Shown here: piece after piece, positions 16,908-25,768 of the stretch | Numbering within the stretch: the stretch's first letter is position 1 | How the letters are laid out: each line of letters begins with the position of its first letter | DNA from: Schlegelella_A sp038231215 | Lineage (GTDB): Bacteria > Pseudomonadota > Gammaproteobacteria > Burkholderiales > Burkholderiaceae_C | Reading direction: 5' to 3' | NCBI GenBank assembly: GCA_038231215.1 | Contig: JBBRLS010000017.1 | Location: forward strand, 18,224-82,223 | Length of the DNA stretch: 64,000 nt | Notes under the pieces: generated by a model | The model's database searches: none | Seen by the model: the letters and a program-made list of their open reading frames with translations, nothing else | What the model was told of the DNA's origin: nothing | Position numbers and translations under genes: made by a program

Positions 16908-18432
16908 TGATGTTCACCTTCAGCGCACGCGGGTAGAGCTTCCACACCGTCCAGGGCTCGCGCTCCATCGCCGCCTGCAAGCCTTCGAGCTGGTGGCAGA
17001 AGCGTTGCATCGCCTGGGTGCCCAGGTCATCGATGGCGAGGTAGGAAAAGTCGTGGATCAGGGCGCGCCGGTTCACGTTGAGGTTGTAGTTGGCGTTGAC
17101 GAGCCGCTGGTACACGTCGATCGGCTCGGGCTGGCCGCTCGCATACACGCGCACCGGCTGGCGGTGCGTCCAGAGCTGGTAGTTCCAGAGGAAGCCGCCG
17201 GCGATCTCGTGCTGCGCCGAGACGAGGTAGATGCAGCTCGCGACCAGCCGCGCCAGCCGCTCGATCGTCAGATCGGCGCTGCGCACGCCGACGCCGTTCG
17301 GCACGAGGCGATTCAGCTCGTCGAGCCACGCCGTCAAGGCGGCGTCCTCGCGCAGTCCCTCTGTGCCGCCGCCCTGCGCCGCGTGCGGGTAGTAGAGGCC
17401 GAGGTAGTGGCGCGCATGCTCGTGCATCAGGCCGAAGAGTTGGCCCAGGTTGTCTTCGGTCGGCGTGTCGAAGCCCTGGCCGATCACCTGGCGCGCCTGC
17501 GCGTCGGTGACCGGGTCGTTCATGCCGAAGTCGCAGTCGTGCCAGCTCGCGTCGAAGAGGCGACAGGTGCCCTCGAAGGTGTAGCTGTACACGGTATGGA
17601 AGTCGCCGCCCGGCACCATCTGGCCGCGCGTCACGGTGTCGTTGCTCTGCGCCGTGGCGTAGATGTAGGGCCAGAGCAGGCGCAGCAGCGGGTGCCGGGC
17701 CGGCAGATGATTGCGCGTGGCGATCGCCAGGGGCGCGCTGCCGGCGAGGTGCACGCCGTTGAAGTGACGCACCAGCGACAGGTGCGTGGTCGCCGAGCAA
17801 AGCGCCAGCTTCTTGGCCAGCTCCCAGCCGTTGTCGCCCGGCACGCTGGTGCCGAGCACGCTCTCGATGCGCACGGCGCGCAGCGTGCGCTGCCGCGCGT
17901 CGACGTCGAACTCGACCTTCGCGCCCAGCCGCAGCAGGCCCTCGTGATGCGCGTGGCCGGCGAGCGACAGCAGGTCCCATTCGAAGCCGCCGTCGGCACG
18001 CTTCTTCGTGTAGCAGGCGTAGGGACCGCGCACCGCCAGGGCACCGAGCTCGGGGCTCGCCAGGTACTCGGCGGGCAGCACAGGTGGCCCGAACTTCCTG
18101 CGGTGCAGCCAGGTGTAGGCGCCGCGCAGGGCGACGTCGGGATCGGCGCTGATCGAGGGCAGGCCGGCCTGCATCGGCGAGAACGACTTGTAGAGCCGCA
18201 CCTGCAGCTCGTAGAAGAACTTCTTCGTCGCCGAGCGCTCGTCGGCAGGGATCTGCGCCGGTGGGCACACCGCGATGTTGTCGATGGGAAGGTCGGGGAT
18301 CGCCTTTCGCATCGGCACCGGCGTGATGAGCGCCTGGCCGGCCTGCGGCAACGGGACGTCGAGCGGCTTGTTCATCACCGCCTTGAACCAGGCGAGGGCG
18401 ATCCAGAACCACTTGCGCAGGAACCACTTCAT
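16900..18432 (-). CDS. Lipoxygenase-like protein with altered iron ligands
   Basis: A 510-residue protein of lipoxygenase-like sequence. H223-x4-H228 (RHFNGVHLAGSAPLAIATRN) followed by LPARHPLLRLLWPY aligns with the lipoxygenase iron-binding helix and the HP-x-KLL-x-PH block, and VSAQHEIAGG with H408 aligns with the third His. However, the fourth ligand position (H+4, Asn in most family members) is G412, and the chain ends VNINA, so the usual C-terminal Ile carboxylate is not at the end. Lipoxygenases insert oxygen into polyunsaturated fatty acids. There is no signal peptide, though residues 1-20 are hydrophobic and Trp-rich. The gene follows the peroxidase gene by 6 bases. Activity with this ligand set is uncertain. 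Confidence 0.78.
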   Translation of the reverse strand: MKWFLRKWFWIALAWFKAVMNKPLDVPLPQAGQALITPVPMRKAIPDLPIDNIAVCPPAQIPADERSATKKFFYELQVRLYKSFSPMQAGLPSISADPDVALRGAYTWLHRRKFGPPVLPAEYLASPELGALAVRGPYACYTKKRADGGFEWDLLSLAGHAHHEGLLRLGAKVEFDVDARQRTLRAVRIESVLGTSVPGDNGWELAKKLALCSATTHLSLVRHFNGVHLAGSAPLAIATRNHLPARHPLLRLLWPYIYATAQSNDTVTRGQMVPGGDFHTVYSYTFEGTCRLFDASWHDCDFGMNDPVTDAQARQVIGQGFDTPTEDNLGQLFGLMHEHARHYLGLYYPHAAQGGGTEGLREDAALTAWLDELNRLVPNGVGVRSADLTIERLARLVASCIYLVSAQHEIAGGFLWNYQLWTHRQPVRVYASGQPEPIDVYQRLVNANYNLNVNRRALIHDFSYLAIDDLGTQAMQRFCHQLEGLQAAMEREPWTVWKLYPRALKVNINA

Positions 18433-18438
18433 GGACGG

Positions 18439-20910
18439 CTACGCGGCGGGGTTGAAGGGGCTGTGCGCATCGCCGCGCCACGGGTCGGCCTTGAGCTCGG
18501 GGTCGCAGGCGCGCAGGGGATGCCGGCTCGGGTCGAGCCGGGGCTCCGGGTCCCAGGGCTCGAAGGCGTTGCGGATGTTCGCCAAGCCGGTCGATGCGAG
18601 CCCGGGGAAGTGGCGCAGCAGCACCGTCTTCAGGTCGGTGGCGTCGATCCAGCGCAAGCCTTCGGGGGTGTAGTACGCCTCGGAGAAGCAGTCGGTATAG
18701 AAGCGATCGGCCTGCAGGCGCCGCGTCGCGTTGAGGATGAAGATCTGGAACTGGGTCTCGCCGAAGCCGAAGTTCGTCGGCCGGTGCCCTTCGGCGAGCG
18801 TGCCGATCAGCAGGTCGAGCTTTTCGACGTCGGCCGGGTTCGGGCCGTAGACCTGCTTCAGGCGGGCGACGTCGCCGCCGTTCTCGGTCAGGTCCTCGAA
18901 GCAGCGGATCGGGTTGAGGCCGAGCTGGCGGCGGAACTCGTTGTAGCGAGGCACGCCGCGCTCGCGGGCACGCACGATGTCGACCGTTCCCATGTCGAAG
19001 AACGGGTTGCCGGGAATGCTCAGCTGCTGCATGAAGCGCGGATAGTTGTTGAGCACCAGCGCGCCCGGCTGCTGCACGCCGAACGAATGGAACAGGTCGG
19101 CCATCGCATGGCGCGCGGTGATGCGTGGCGACCCTGACTGGCGCGTCGCGTGGAAGGGCACGACCTCGGGCGGCGCTGCGCCTTCGCCCCGGCGCAGCAC
19201 GAGCTCTTCGGGCAGCAGCGAGTGCAGCCGGTAGACCTCGACGAACTCCTCGGTGAGGCCGAAGCCGCGGCCGTGCTTGTCGATCGGGTTGCCGATGACG
19301 CCGCCCATCTCGGGGTTGCTCACCTTGATCTCGTCGAAGGTCTTGCGCTCCTTGCCGCGCTTGAAGAAGTTGACGAGAAGGCCGTACCAGTTGGCGTTCA
19401 TCGCCGTGTTCAGCGCCGGGTTGGGCAGGATCGCCGGCGTCCACTCGAGGGTGTGGATCTTCGCCATCACGGCGGCGTTGATCAGGCGCGCGACGTTGAA
19501 GAGGCGCGCGTCGTCCCACTCCGGATAGGCGGCCTGGAGCTCGTCGCAGATCGCGTTGTGCTCGCGCACGAACAGCGTGTGCAGCATCGCCAGGCCGACC
19601 CACCAGTTGCGCTTGAAGCCGGTCTCTTCCACGCCCTTGGCGTCGAGCGGCAACGTGCCGTCGGCGTTGATGCGCATCTTGCCGCCGGCATGGCTGCGCA
19701 ACAGGTCCTGTGTCGCCTGGTCGCTGCCATAGATCTGCGAGCCGTCCCACCAGTGCGTGACTTCGTTGATGGCGCTCGCGGCGGCCACTTCGACGCCGTC
19801 GCTGCGCGTCGGGTCGCGCTGGCTGCGGCCGACGAACATCTTGGTTTGCCAGTAGCGGGTGCGCGCCGCGTCGTCCTCCGGCAGCGGCACCTCGATGACG
19901 TCGTTGAAGTAGATCTCGCCGTGGTTGATCCAGTCGCCGTTCATGAACTGGATCCACGACGCGGCGAGCAGGTTGAGGAAGGGCACTTCCTGCATCCTTG
20001 GCCGGCCATCGGCGCCGAGCGGGCGGCTGAGCAGGCGGCGGCTGATCTCGCGCGGGTTGGGCGTGAGCAACTGCTCGCCGAGCTCGGGCCGGATCGACTC
20101 GAGCTCGACGTTGCGCAGGAAGCGCGTGCCGGCGGCGCCTTCCTTCGGATCGGCGAGGTTGTTCCAGCTGCCGTCGGCGGTGCGGAAGTGGCTCACGCCG
20201 GGCGGCGGCGCCTGCCCCGAAGGCTGGAAGCCGACCAGCCGTCCGGGCGGGTAGCTCGTGCCGAGGTTGTGCGCGTTGAGCCGCTCGCGCATGTAGGCCA
20301 GGGTCAGGATGGCGAAGAACTGCGGGCGCTGGTACCAGTTGGTCCAGACCGCGTCGCGATAGCCGGCGAGCCAGCCGTAGAGGCGCGTGGCCAGCGTCGT
20401 GAAGACGCTGAAGAACATGCCCAGGACTTCACCTGTCTCCTTGCGCGCCCGGAGCAGCCGCGTCAGGCCGGGCGAGAGTGGCAATGGCTCGGGCAGCGCG
20501 CCGTCGCGCAGCACCGGGCGCGCGAGCAGCGCATCGCGGTCGAAGTAGACGAGATCGGGCACGTGCACGTCGACGCCCGAGGTGGCGTTGGCCTCGGCGA
20601 GCGCCTGCATGTCGCGCCAGTCGGCTGCGTCGGCGTGCGCCGGCGCAGCGCGCAAGGCGTCGGCGTAGGCGCGCGCCGCGAGCGGGTACTGCTCGAGTTG
20701 GAAGTGCGCCAGCGCCAGCAAGGCCATCGACTCGGCCTGCAATTGCGGCGCAGCGGCATCGGCAGCGGGCGCGGCGCCGAGCAGGGCGATGCCGCGCTCG
20801 AATTCGCGCTGCTCGATGGCGCGCCGCGCCTGGTCGGTTCGCGGGTCGCGCGGGCTGCCGGTCGAAGGCCGGTCGAGGCTGGCCAGGTCCATGCGGTTGC
20901 TCTCCATCAC
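18439..20910 (-). CDS. Animal-haem-peroxidase family protein (alpha-dioxygenase/COX-like) with TPR extension
   Basis: An 823-residue protein. Residues 25-110 are a TPR-like helical extension (ALLALAHFQLEQYPLAARAY). The rest matches the alpha-dioxygenase/cyclooxygenase branch of haem peroxidases: AASWIQFMNGDWINHGE (316-332), WWDGSQIYGSD (387-397), LHTLFVREHNAICDEL (443-458) and EFVEVYRLHSLLPEEL (555-570). Y560 and H563 match the catalytic Tyr and proximal His of cyclooxygenases. The distal His expected in the HDW motif is replaced by G325 (NGDW). Such enzymes oxygenate fatty acids. The ATG overlaps the stop of the catalase-like gene (ATGA). The missing distal His makes normal peroxidase chemistry doubtful. 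Confidence 0.82.
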   Translation of the reverse strand: MMESNRMDLASLDRPSTGSPRDPRTDQARRAIEQREFERGIALLGAAPAADAAAPQLQAESMALLALAHFQLEQYPLAARAYADALRAAPAHADAADWRDMQALAEANATSGVDVHVPDLVYFDRDALLARPVLRDGALPEPLPLSPGLTRLLRARKETGEVLGMFFSVFTTLATRLYGWLAGYRDAVWTNWYQRPQFFAILTLAYMRERLNAHNLGTSYPPGRLVGFQPSGQAPPPGVSHFRTADGSWNNLADPKEGAAGTRFLRNVELESIRPELGEQLLTPNPREISRRLLSRPLGADGRPRMQEVPFLNLLAASWIQFMNGDWINHGEIYFNDVIEVPLPEDDAARTRYWQTKMFVGRSQRDPTRSDGVEVAAASAINEVTHWWDGSQIYGSDQATQDLLRSHAGGKMRINADGTLPLDAKGVEETGFKRNWWVGLAMLHTLFVREHNAICDELQAAYPEWDDARLFNVARLINAAVMAKIHTLEWTPAILPNPALNTAMNANWYGLLVNFFKRGKERKTFDEIKVSNPEMGGVIGNPIDKHGRGFGLTEEFVEVYRLHSLLPEELVLRRGEGAAPPEVVPFHATRQSGSPRITARHAMADLFHSFGVQQPGALVLNNYPRFMQQLSIPGNPFFDMGTVDIVRARERGVPRYNEFRRQLGLNPIRCFEDLTENGGDVARLKQVYGPNPADVEKLDLLIGTLAEGHRPTNFGFGETQFQIFILNATRRLQADRFYTDCFSEAYYTPEGLRWIDATDLKTVLLRHFPGLASTGLANIRNAFEPWDPEPRLDPSRHPLRACDPELKADPWRGDAHSPFNPAA

Positions 20911-21923
20911 ACGTCCCAGCCGACCGGTTCGCGCCGCGGCACCTGGTTGACCTCGTGGCGGTACGCCGACAAGGTGTCGTAGACCGCCTTGCGCGCCCGG
21001 TTCAAGGCGCCGAGCGGGCGGTGCTCGGGCAACGCGTGCCAGGGCGTGAACGACAGGTTCTCGCCGTAGCTGCGGATCGCCTCGGTGTCGAAGCTCTGCC
21101 GGAGGATGCGCAAGGTCGCCACCTTGCGCGGCGGCGACAACTCCAGCGACCAGACGCGAAAGGGATCGTCGAGCGGCATGCAGGCCTCGTCGCGCTGGAA
21201 CTGCACCGCGAAGTCGAACACCGCGTCGCTCTGGCCGAGCTGCTCGACCAGCCGGTCGCGAAGGAAGTCGGGCGAGGGATTGGACGGCAGCGCCTCGGGC
21301 TCGGCGACGCGCGGCGTCGCCACGTACTTCACGGCGTGGCTGCCGAACAGGTAGGGCACGACGCTGCAGTAGCGGATCTGCAGCATGTTGGCGTGCTTGA
21401 TCATCGTCGTGAACAGGACCCAGGCGGCGCCCAGGTGCGTGAGCAGGAACACCAGTTTGCCCCAGAGGCTGCCCTGCACGACGTTGGCGACCAGCGCGTC
21501 GATCTCGGCGGCGTCGCGGGCCGGAAAGTTGAAGGCGCTCACGACCATGAAGTCCTGCGTGTCGGCGTCGGCCTGGCTCTCCAGCACCTTCTGCCCGGCA
21601 ACGCCCATCACCTTGATCGCCATGCCGCGGATGTCGCGCGCGATGTCGGCATCGGCGTAGCTGGCCGCGTTCGAATAGCGCACCCAGGCCGGGTAGGTGC
21701 CGGGCCTGGCGAACAGGCCGACGCGCAGCTCGGGCGGCAGGTTGTCGGGCACCGTGAACTCGGCCCGCACGAGGCCGTGCATCTTCATGTGCACGTCGCG
21801 CTTCTGCACGGGCGCGCCCTTGTCGCGCGCCGACATGAGGGCGCGCATGCGCCCGATCAGCGCCTGGATGTCGGCCGCCTCCCGGGGCGGGACGGGTTCG
21901 TGAAAGCGGGCTTCGTCGTCCAT
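20907..21923 (-). CDS. Catalase-family haem protein (small, allene-oxide-synthase-like)
   Basis: A 338-residue catalase-fold protein, much shorter than true catalases (about 480 or more). The distal His is H45 in RDVHMKMHGLVRAEFTV, matching the catalase VHAKGAGAFG segment. Near the C-terminus R311-xxx-Y315 (ARKAVYDTLSAYRHE) corresponds to the proximal haem Tyr with its Arg. The catalytic Asn region is divergent (DFMVVSAFNFPARD). Small catalase-related proteins next to or fused with lipoxygenases in corals and cyanobacteria are allene oxide synthases or hydroperoxide lyases that rearrange fatty-acid hydroperoxides. Here the lipoxygenase-like gene is two genes downstream, which supports such a role, but it is not proven. 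Confidence 0.78.
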   Translation of the reverse strand: MDDEARFHEPVPPREAADIQALIGRMRALMSARDKGAPVQKRDVHMKMHGLVRAEFTVPDNLPPELRVGLFARPGTYPAWVRYSNAASYADADIARDIRGMAIKVMGVAGQKVLESQADADTQDFMVVSAFNFPARDAAEIDALVANVVQGSLWGKLVFLLTHLGAAWVLFTTMIKHANMLQIRYCSVVPYLFGSHAVKYVATPRVAEPEALPSNPSPDFLRDRLVEQLGQSDAVFDFAVQFQRDEACMPLDDPFRVWSLELSPPRKVATLRILRQSFDTEAIRSYGENLSFTPWHALPEHRPLGALNRARKAVYDTLSAYRHEVNQVPRREPVGWDV

Positions 21924-21945
21924 TCGGTGTCGCGTCGATCGGTGC

Positions 21946-24900
21946 TCAGGCCGCCTGCCGGGCCGGCGCGGACAGGGGCGGGGCGGCGCGTTCGTCGCGA
22001 GCGGGCTCCACCATCGCGAGGTAGGTCCGGGCGCCGGTCTGGCGGAACAGATCGGCGGCCTGGCGCAGCAGTTCGTCCTTGCCTTCGCGCCGGCCCATCT
22101 CCATCAGCGTCAGGCCGCGCTCGACCGGGAACGCCGAATGCGCCGCCGCCTCGAGGCTGCCGTGCCAGCCCTTGCGCGCCGCGGCAGCGTGGCCGGACAG
22201 CCAGTTGCACGTCGCCAGCAGGCGCAAGCCCGCGGGCAGCCAGAGCGGCATGCGTCGCGCGCACGCCAGGGCGGCACGACAGGCCTTCTGCGCATCGCGC
22301 AGTGCCGCCGTGCGCGGCTCGCCCTGCAAGGCCTCGGCGCGGGCCAGCCGGTAGGCGGCGTCGGCCACCAGCACCTCCACCTTGTCGAAGTCGCGATTCA
22401 TCTTCTCGCGCCGGATGATGGCGTGTGCTTCCTCGAGCAGCGCCGGACATTCGTCGAGCCGGCCCTGCAGCACCAGGCACGACACCAGCATGGCCTGCAG
22501 ATGCAGCAGGTTGTCGATCGAATGGATGGCGAGGGCCACGGTCACGCCTTCGCGCAGCACCGGCTCGGCCTCGGTCAGCGGCCCGAGCGCGAGCAGGGCG
22601 CGGCCGAGGACCTGGCAGCCCCAGCTGCTGATCTGCGGATCGGCGGCGTCCTTGCCGACTTGCACCAGCTCGGTCATCTGCCTGCGCGCCTGGTCGAGCT
22701 CGCCGCGCGCGATCTGCACCCATTGCACCATCATCGCCGGCGAGCCCCAGCGGTGCAGGTCGCCCGACTCGCGGTACAGGGTCGCGGCCTGGGTCATGCG
22801 CGAATCGAACTCGTCCCAGCGGCCGTCGTAGAAGTCGACGAAGGCCAGCGCCATGCCGGCGAAGGCGATCGCCGACAGGTTGGCCGAGCGCTCCGCCACC
22901 GCCTGCGCGCGGTGGTGGTAGCGGCGCGCCAGCTTGCGGGCGCCGAAGGTCATCATGCCGAAGCCGACCGAGCTCAGGCCGCGCGCCTCGGCCAGCGCAT
23001 GCGCGCTGCACTCGCCGGCGTGCAGCTCGATCAGGCTGTCGAGCAGCATCCGTTCCTTGTCGAGGAAATAGTCGGTCCACGCCATCATGTGCACGATGGT
23101 CGAGATCTCGGTGGCGACGGCGAGGTCCATGTCGCGCGGCGCGGCGAGGCCGAGCCGGCCGCGCAAGGCGCGCCAGAGATGCGCGCCGAGGTAGCGCAGG
23201 ACGGCCAGTCGAACGCCGCCCTTGGTCGACGGATAGTTCAGGCCGAGGTGGGCCAGCGCCTGGCGCATCTGCTCGTGCGCGGCCTCGTAGTGGCCGGTGC
23301 CGAACAACGCCGCGCCGACCTTGCGCGCGAGGGCGCTGCGCTGCATCGGATCGAGCTTGGCACCATGCGCCTTGAGGTAGGCCGACTCGGCGCGCCGCAG
23401 ATGCTCCAGCGCCTCGGCGTCGGCGGCCATGCGGCCGGCCTGGTCGCCCGCCTTGAACAGCCAGGCCTGCGCCTTTTCCCAGTCTTCGGCGCAGGTGTAA
23501 TGGTGCGCAAGGAGGCTCGCGAATTCGTCGAGCCGGTCGGGGAACAGGGACTCGATGGCCCGCGCGACGCGCTGGTGGATGCCGCGCCGGTTCTCGGCCA
23601 GGATGCTGCCGTACGTCGCCTCCTGCACCAGTGCGTGCTTGAAGACGTATTCGAGGTCGGGCAGCCGCTGCTTCTCGCGGATCAGCTCCGCCTGCTCGAG
23701 CTCCGACAGGCACTGGCGCAACTGACCGCGTGCCTCGCTCAGCGCCTCGAGCACGCGGTCGAAGAAGCTGCGGCCGATCACCGATGCCAGTTTCAGTGCC
23801 TGCTTGGCCTCGTCGTCGAGGCGGTCGATGCGGGCGAGGATCAGTCCCTGTAGCGTGTCGGGGAGCTGCACCTCGTCGACCTTCCTGACCAGCTGCCAAC
23901 TGCGCGTCGCCGGATCGCGCACCAGCGCGCCGTCGCTGATCAGGGAGCGGATGACCTCCTCCATGAAGAAGGGGTTGCCCTCGGTGCGGCGCAGGATCTT
24001 CTCGCACAGCGCCTGCGGCAGGTTCAGGCTGCCGGCCAGGTTGTTGACCAGCGTCAGGCTCTGCTGCGCCGACAGCGGCGCGAGCGTCAGGTCGTCGAAG
24101 TGCAGCTCCGCGTGCTGCGCGGCGAAGCGGCGCACCGCCTGCATCGGTCCTTCCGGATGGTCGCGCGTCGGAAACACCAGCAGCAGCGGCACGCTCGTCG
24201 TCAGCGGCAGCAGGTGCTCGGCGAGGTCGACCGACGACTGGTCGGCCCAGTGCCAGTCCTCCAGCACGAGCACGAGCGGCCGACTTTGCGCGAGCAGCTC
24301 GACCAGCTGTCGAACGCACAGGAAGACCTGGCGGCGCAGTCCCATGCCGTCGAGGTACTTCAGGCGCTCTTCGTGCGCGGCGGGGATCGGCAGCGTCAGC
24401 ACGGTGGCGAGATAGGGCAGCACTTCGTCGCTGCGCTCGCCGAACAGCGGCGCGAGGCCGCGCTCGAGCTTGGCCCAGCTGCGTTGCTCGCCGTCGTCTT
24501 CGGCGATGCCGAAGGCGTCCTTCAGGAACTGGATGAAGGGCCAGTAGCTCAGGTGGCGGCCGAACGACAGCGAGCGTCCCTCGAGCCAGAGGCCGTCGCG
24601 GTCCGGCCAGAGGCGCCGCATCTCGGCCATCAGCCGCGACTTGCCGACGCCCGGCTCGCCCTGCAGCACGAGGATGCCGCCGCGACCGTCCTGCAGGCGC
24701 CGCAGCGCCGACTTCAGCACCGCCAGCTCGGCGTCGCGCCCGACCAGCGGCGAGGCGATGCCGAGCTTGCCCAGGTTGCCGAGGCCGAGCTCCGGCGCGC
24801 CGGCTTCGTCGCGGCCACGCGACCGCACCAGCTCGAACAGCTCGACCTTCCTGGCGATGCCCTTGAGCTGCTGGGCACCGAGCGCGGCGAACTCGAAATG

Positions 24901-25605
24901 GCCCTCTCCCTCGGCGCGCACCGCTTCGCCGACGCAGATGCCGCCCGGCTCGGCGTGCTGCTGAAGGCGCGCCGCGATGTTGGTGGTGTCGCCGACGGCG
25001 GTGTAGTCCATGCGCAGGTTGTCGCCGATGCGTCCGACCACCACCGAGCCGGTGTTCAGGCCCATGCGCACGCGCACCGGCGCGAGCGGCGACCGGCTGT
25101 CGCCGGCGAGCTCCTGCAGCCGCTGCCGGATCGCCAGTGCGCAGTGCAGCGCGCGGCGCACGTGGTCCTCGTGCGCGAGCGGTGCGCCGAAGAGGGCCAT
25201 GAAGCCGTCGCCGAGAAACTGGTTGACCGTGCCTTCGACGCGATGCACCTCGGCCATCGCCAGCTCGAAGAAGGCGTTGAGCGTGTCGTGCATCGTTTCG
25301 TCGCCCAACCGTTGCGCCAGCTCGGTGGAATTGGCGAGGTCGCAGAACAGCACCGTGACCTGCTTGCGCTCGCCTTCGAGCGCCGAGCGCGTGGTCAGGA
25401 TCTTCTGCGCCAGGTGCGCCGGCGTGTACGACCGCGGCTGCTCCGCGGCGCGCCCTTTCAGCGCCGTGCCGCAGGCATCGCAGAAGCGGTTGGCGGGCGG
25501 ATTGGCATGGCCGCACGCGTCGCAGACAGCCGACAAGGCGCTGCCGCAGGCGCCGCAGAACCGGGCCTGCGGATGGTTGTCATGCTCACATGAGGCACAG
25601 TGCAT
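21946..25605 (-). CDS. Adenylate/guanylate-cyclase-domain protein with zinc ribbons, AAA ATPase and TPR region
   Basis: A 1219-residue cytoplasmic signalling protein. Two zinc ribbons open it (CASCEHDNHPQARFCGAC and CDACGHANPPANRFCDAC). A class III cyclase domain spans about 80-250, with the metal-binding aspartates D89 (LFCDLANST) and D133 (FLGDGFMALFG) and the region YTAVGDTTNIAARLQ. Next comes an AAA/STAND ATPase with Walker A GEPGVGKSRLM and Walker B LVLVLEDWHWAD, then a long TPR-like helical tail. GGAGG four bases before the ATG at 25605 fixes the start against a longer frame. It lies just upstream of the catalase-like gene on the same strand and may be the regulator of that unit. Cyclase activity is plausible but unproven. 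Confidence 0.85.
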   Translation of the reverse strand: MHCASCEHDNHPQARFCGACGSALSAVCDACGHANPPANRFCDACGTALKGRAAEQPRSYTPAHLAQKILTTRSALEGERKQVTVLFCDLANSTELAQRLGDETMHDTLNAFFELAMAEVHRVEGTVNQFLGDGFMALFGAPLAHEDHVRRALHCALAIRQRLQELAGDSRSPLAPVRVRMGLNTGSVVVGRIGDNLRMDYTAVGDTTNIAARLQQHAEPGGICVGEAVRAEGEGHFEFAALGAQQLKGIARKVELFELVRSRGRDEAGAPELGLGNLGKLGIASPLVGRDAELAVLKSALRRLQDGRGGILVLQGEPGVGKSRLMAEMRRLWPDRDGLWLEGRSLSFGRHLSYWPFIQFLKDAFGIAEDDGEQRSWAKLERGLAPLFGERSDEVLPYLATVLTLPIPAAHEERLKYLDGMGLRRQVFLCVRQLVELLAQSRPLVLVLEDWHWADQSSVDLAEHLLPLTTSVPLLLVFPTRDHPEGPMQAVRRFAAQHAELHFDDLTLAPLSAQQSLTLVNNLAGSLNLPQALCEKILRRTEGNPFFMEEVIRSLISDGALVRDPATRSWQLVRKVDEVQLPDTLQGLILARIDRLDDEAKQALKLASVIGRSFFDRVLEALSEARGQLRQCLSELEQAELIREKQRLPDLEYVFKHALVQEATYGSILAENRRGIHQRVARAIESLFPDRLDEFASLLAHHYTCAEDWEKAQAWLFKAGDQAGRMAADAEALEHLRRAESAYLKAHGAKLDPMQRSALARKVGAALFGTGHYEAAHEQMRQALAHLGLNYPSTKGGVRLAVLRYLGAHLWRALRGRLGLAAPRDMDLAVATEISTIVHMMAWTDYFLDKERMLLDSLIELHAGECSAHALAEARGLSSVGFGMMTFGARKLARRYHHRAQAVAERSANLSAIAFAGMALAFVDFYDGRWDEFDSRMTQAATLYRESGDLHRWGSPAMMVQWVQIARGELDQARRQMTELVQVGKDAADPQISSWGCQVLGRALLALGPLTEAEPVLREGVTVALAIHSIDNLLHLQAMLVSCLVLQGRLDECPALLEEAHAIIRREKMNRDFDKVEVLVADAAYRLARAEALQGEPRTAALRDAQKACRAALACARRMPLWLPAGLRLLATCNWLSGHAAAARKGWHGSLEAAAHSAFPVERGLTLMEMGRREGKDELLRQAADLFRQTGARTYLAMVEPARDERAAPPLSAPARQAA

Positions 25606-25768
25606 CGATCCTCCGGCCGACCCCGGCCTCTGCGAGCCGTAAGGCGCGTCCTCCCCGGGACGGCAGCGCGATGAGAGGGGTTCGTGCCCGACCGCCACAT
25701 CGCGTCAAGGTCATTCTAGGTCCCACGCCTCGACCGCGTGTGGACGCTTCTCGACGAGCGCGAGGCGC

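Noticed and set aside
16747..20982. Very long plus-strand open frames (about 600-800 codons) across 16.7-21.0 kb
   Set aside because: They are antisense to the peroxidase, lipoxygenase-like and cytochrome genes, are rich in Arg/Ala/Gly/His without motifs and result from the high GC content.
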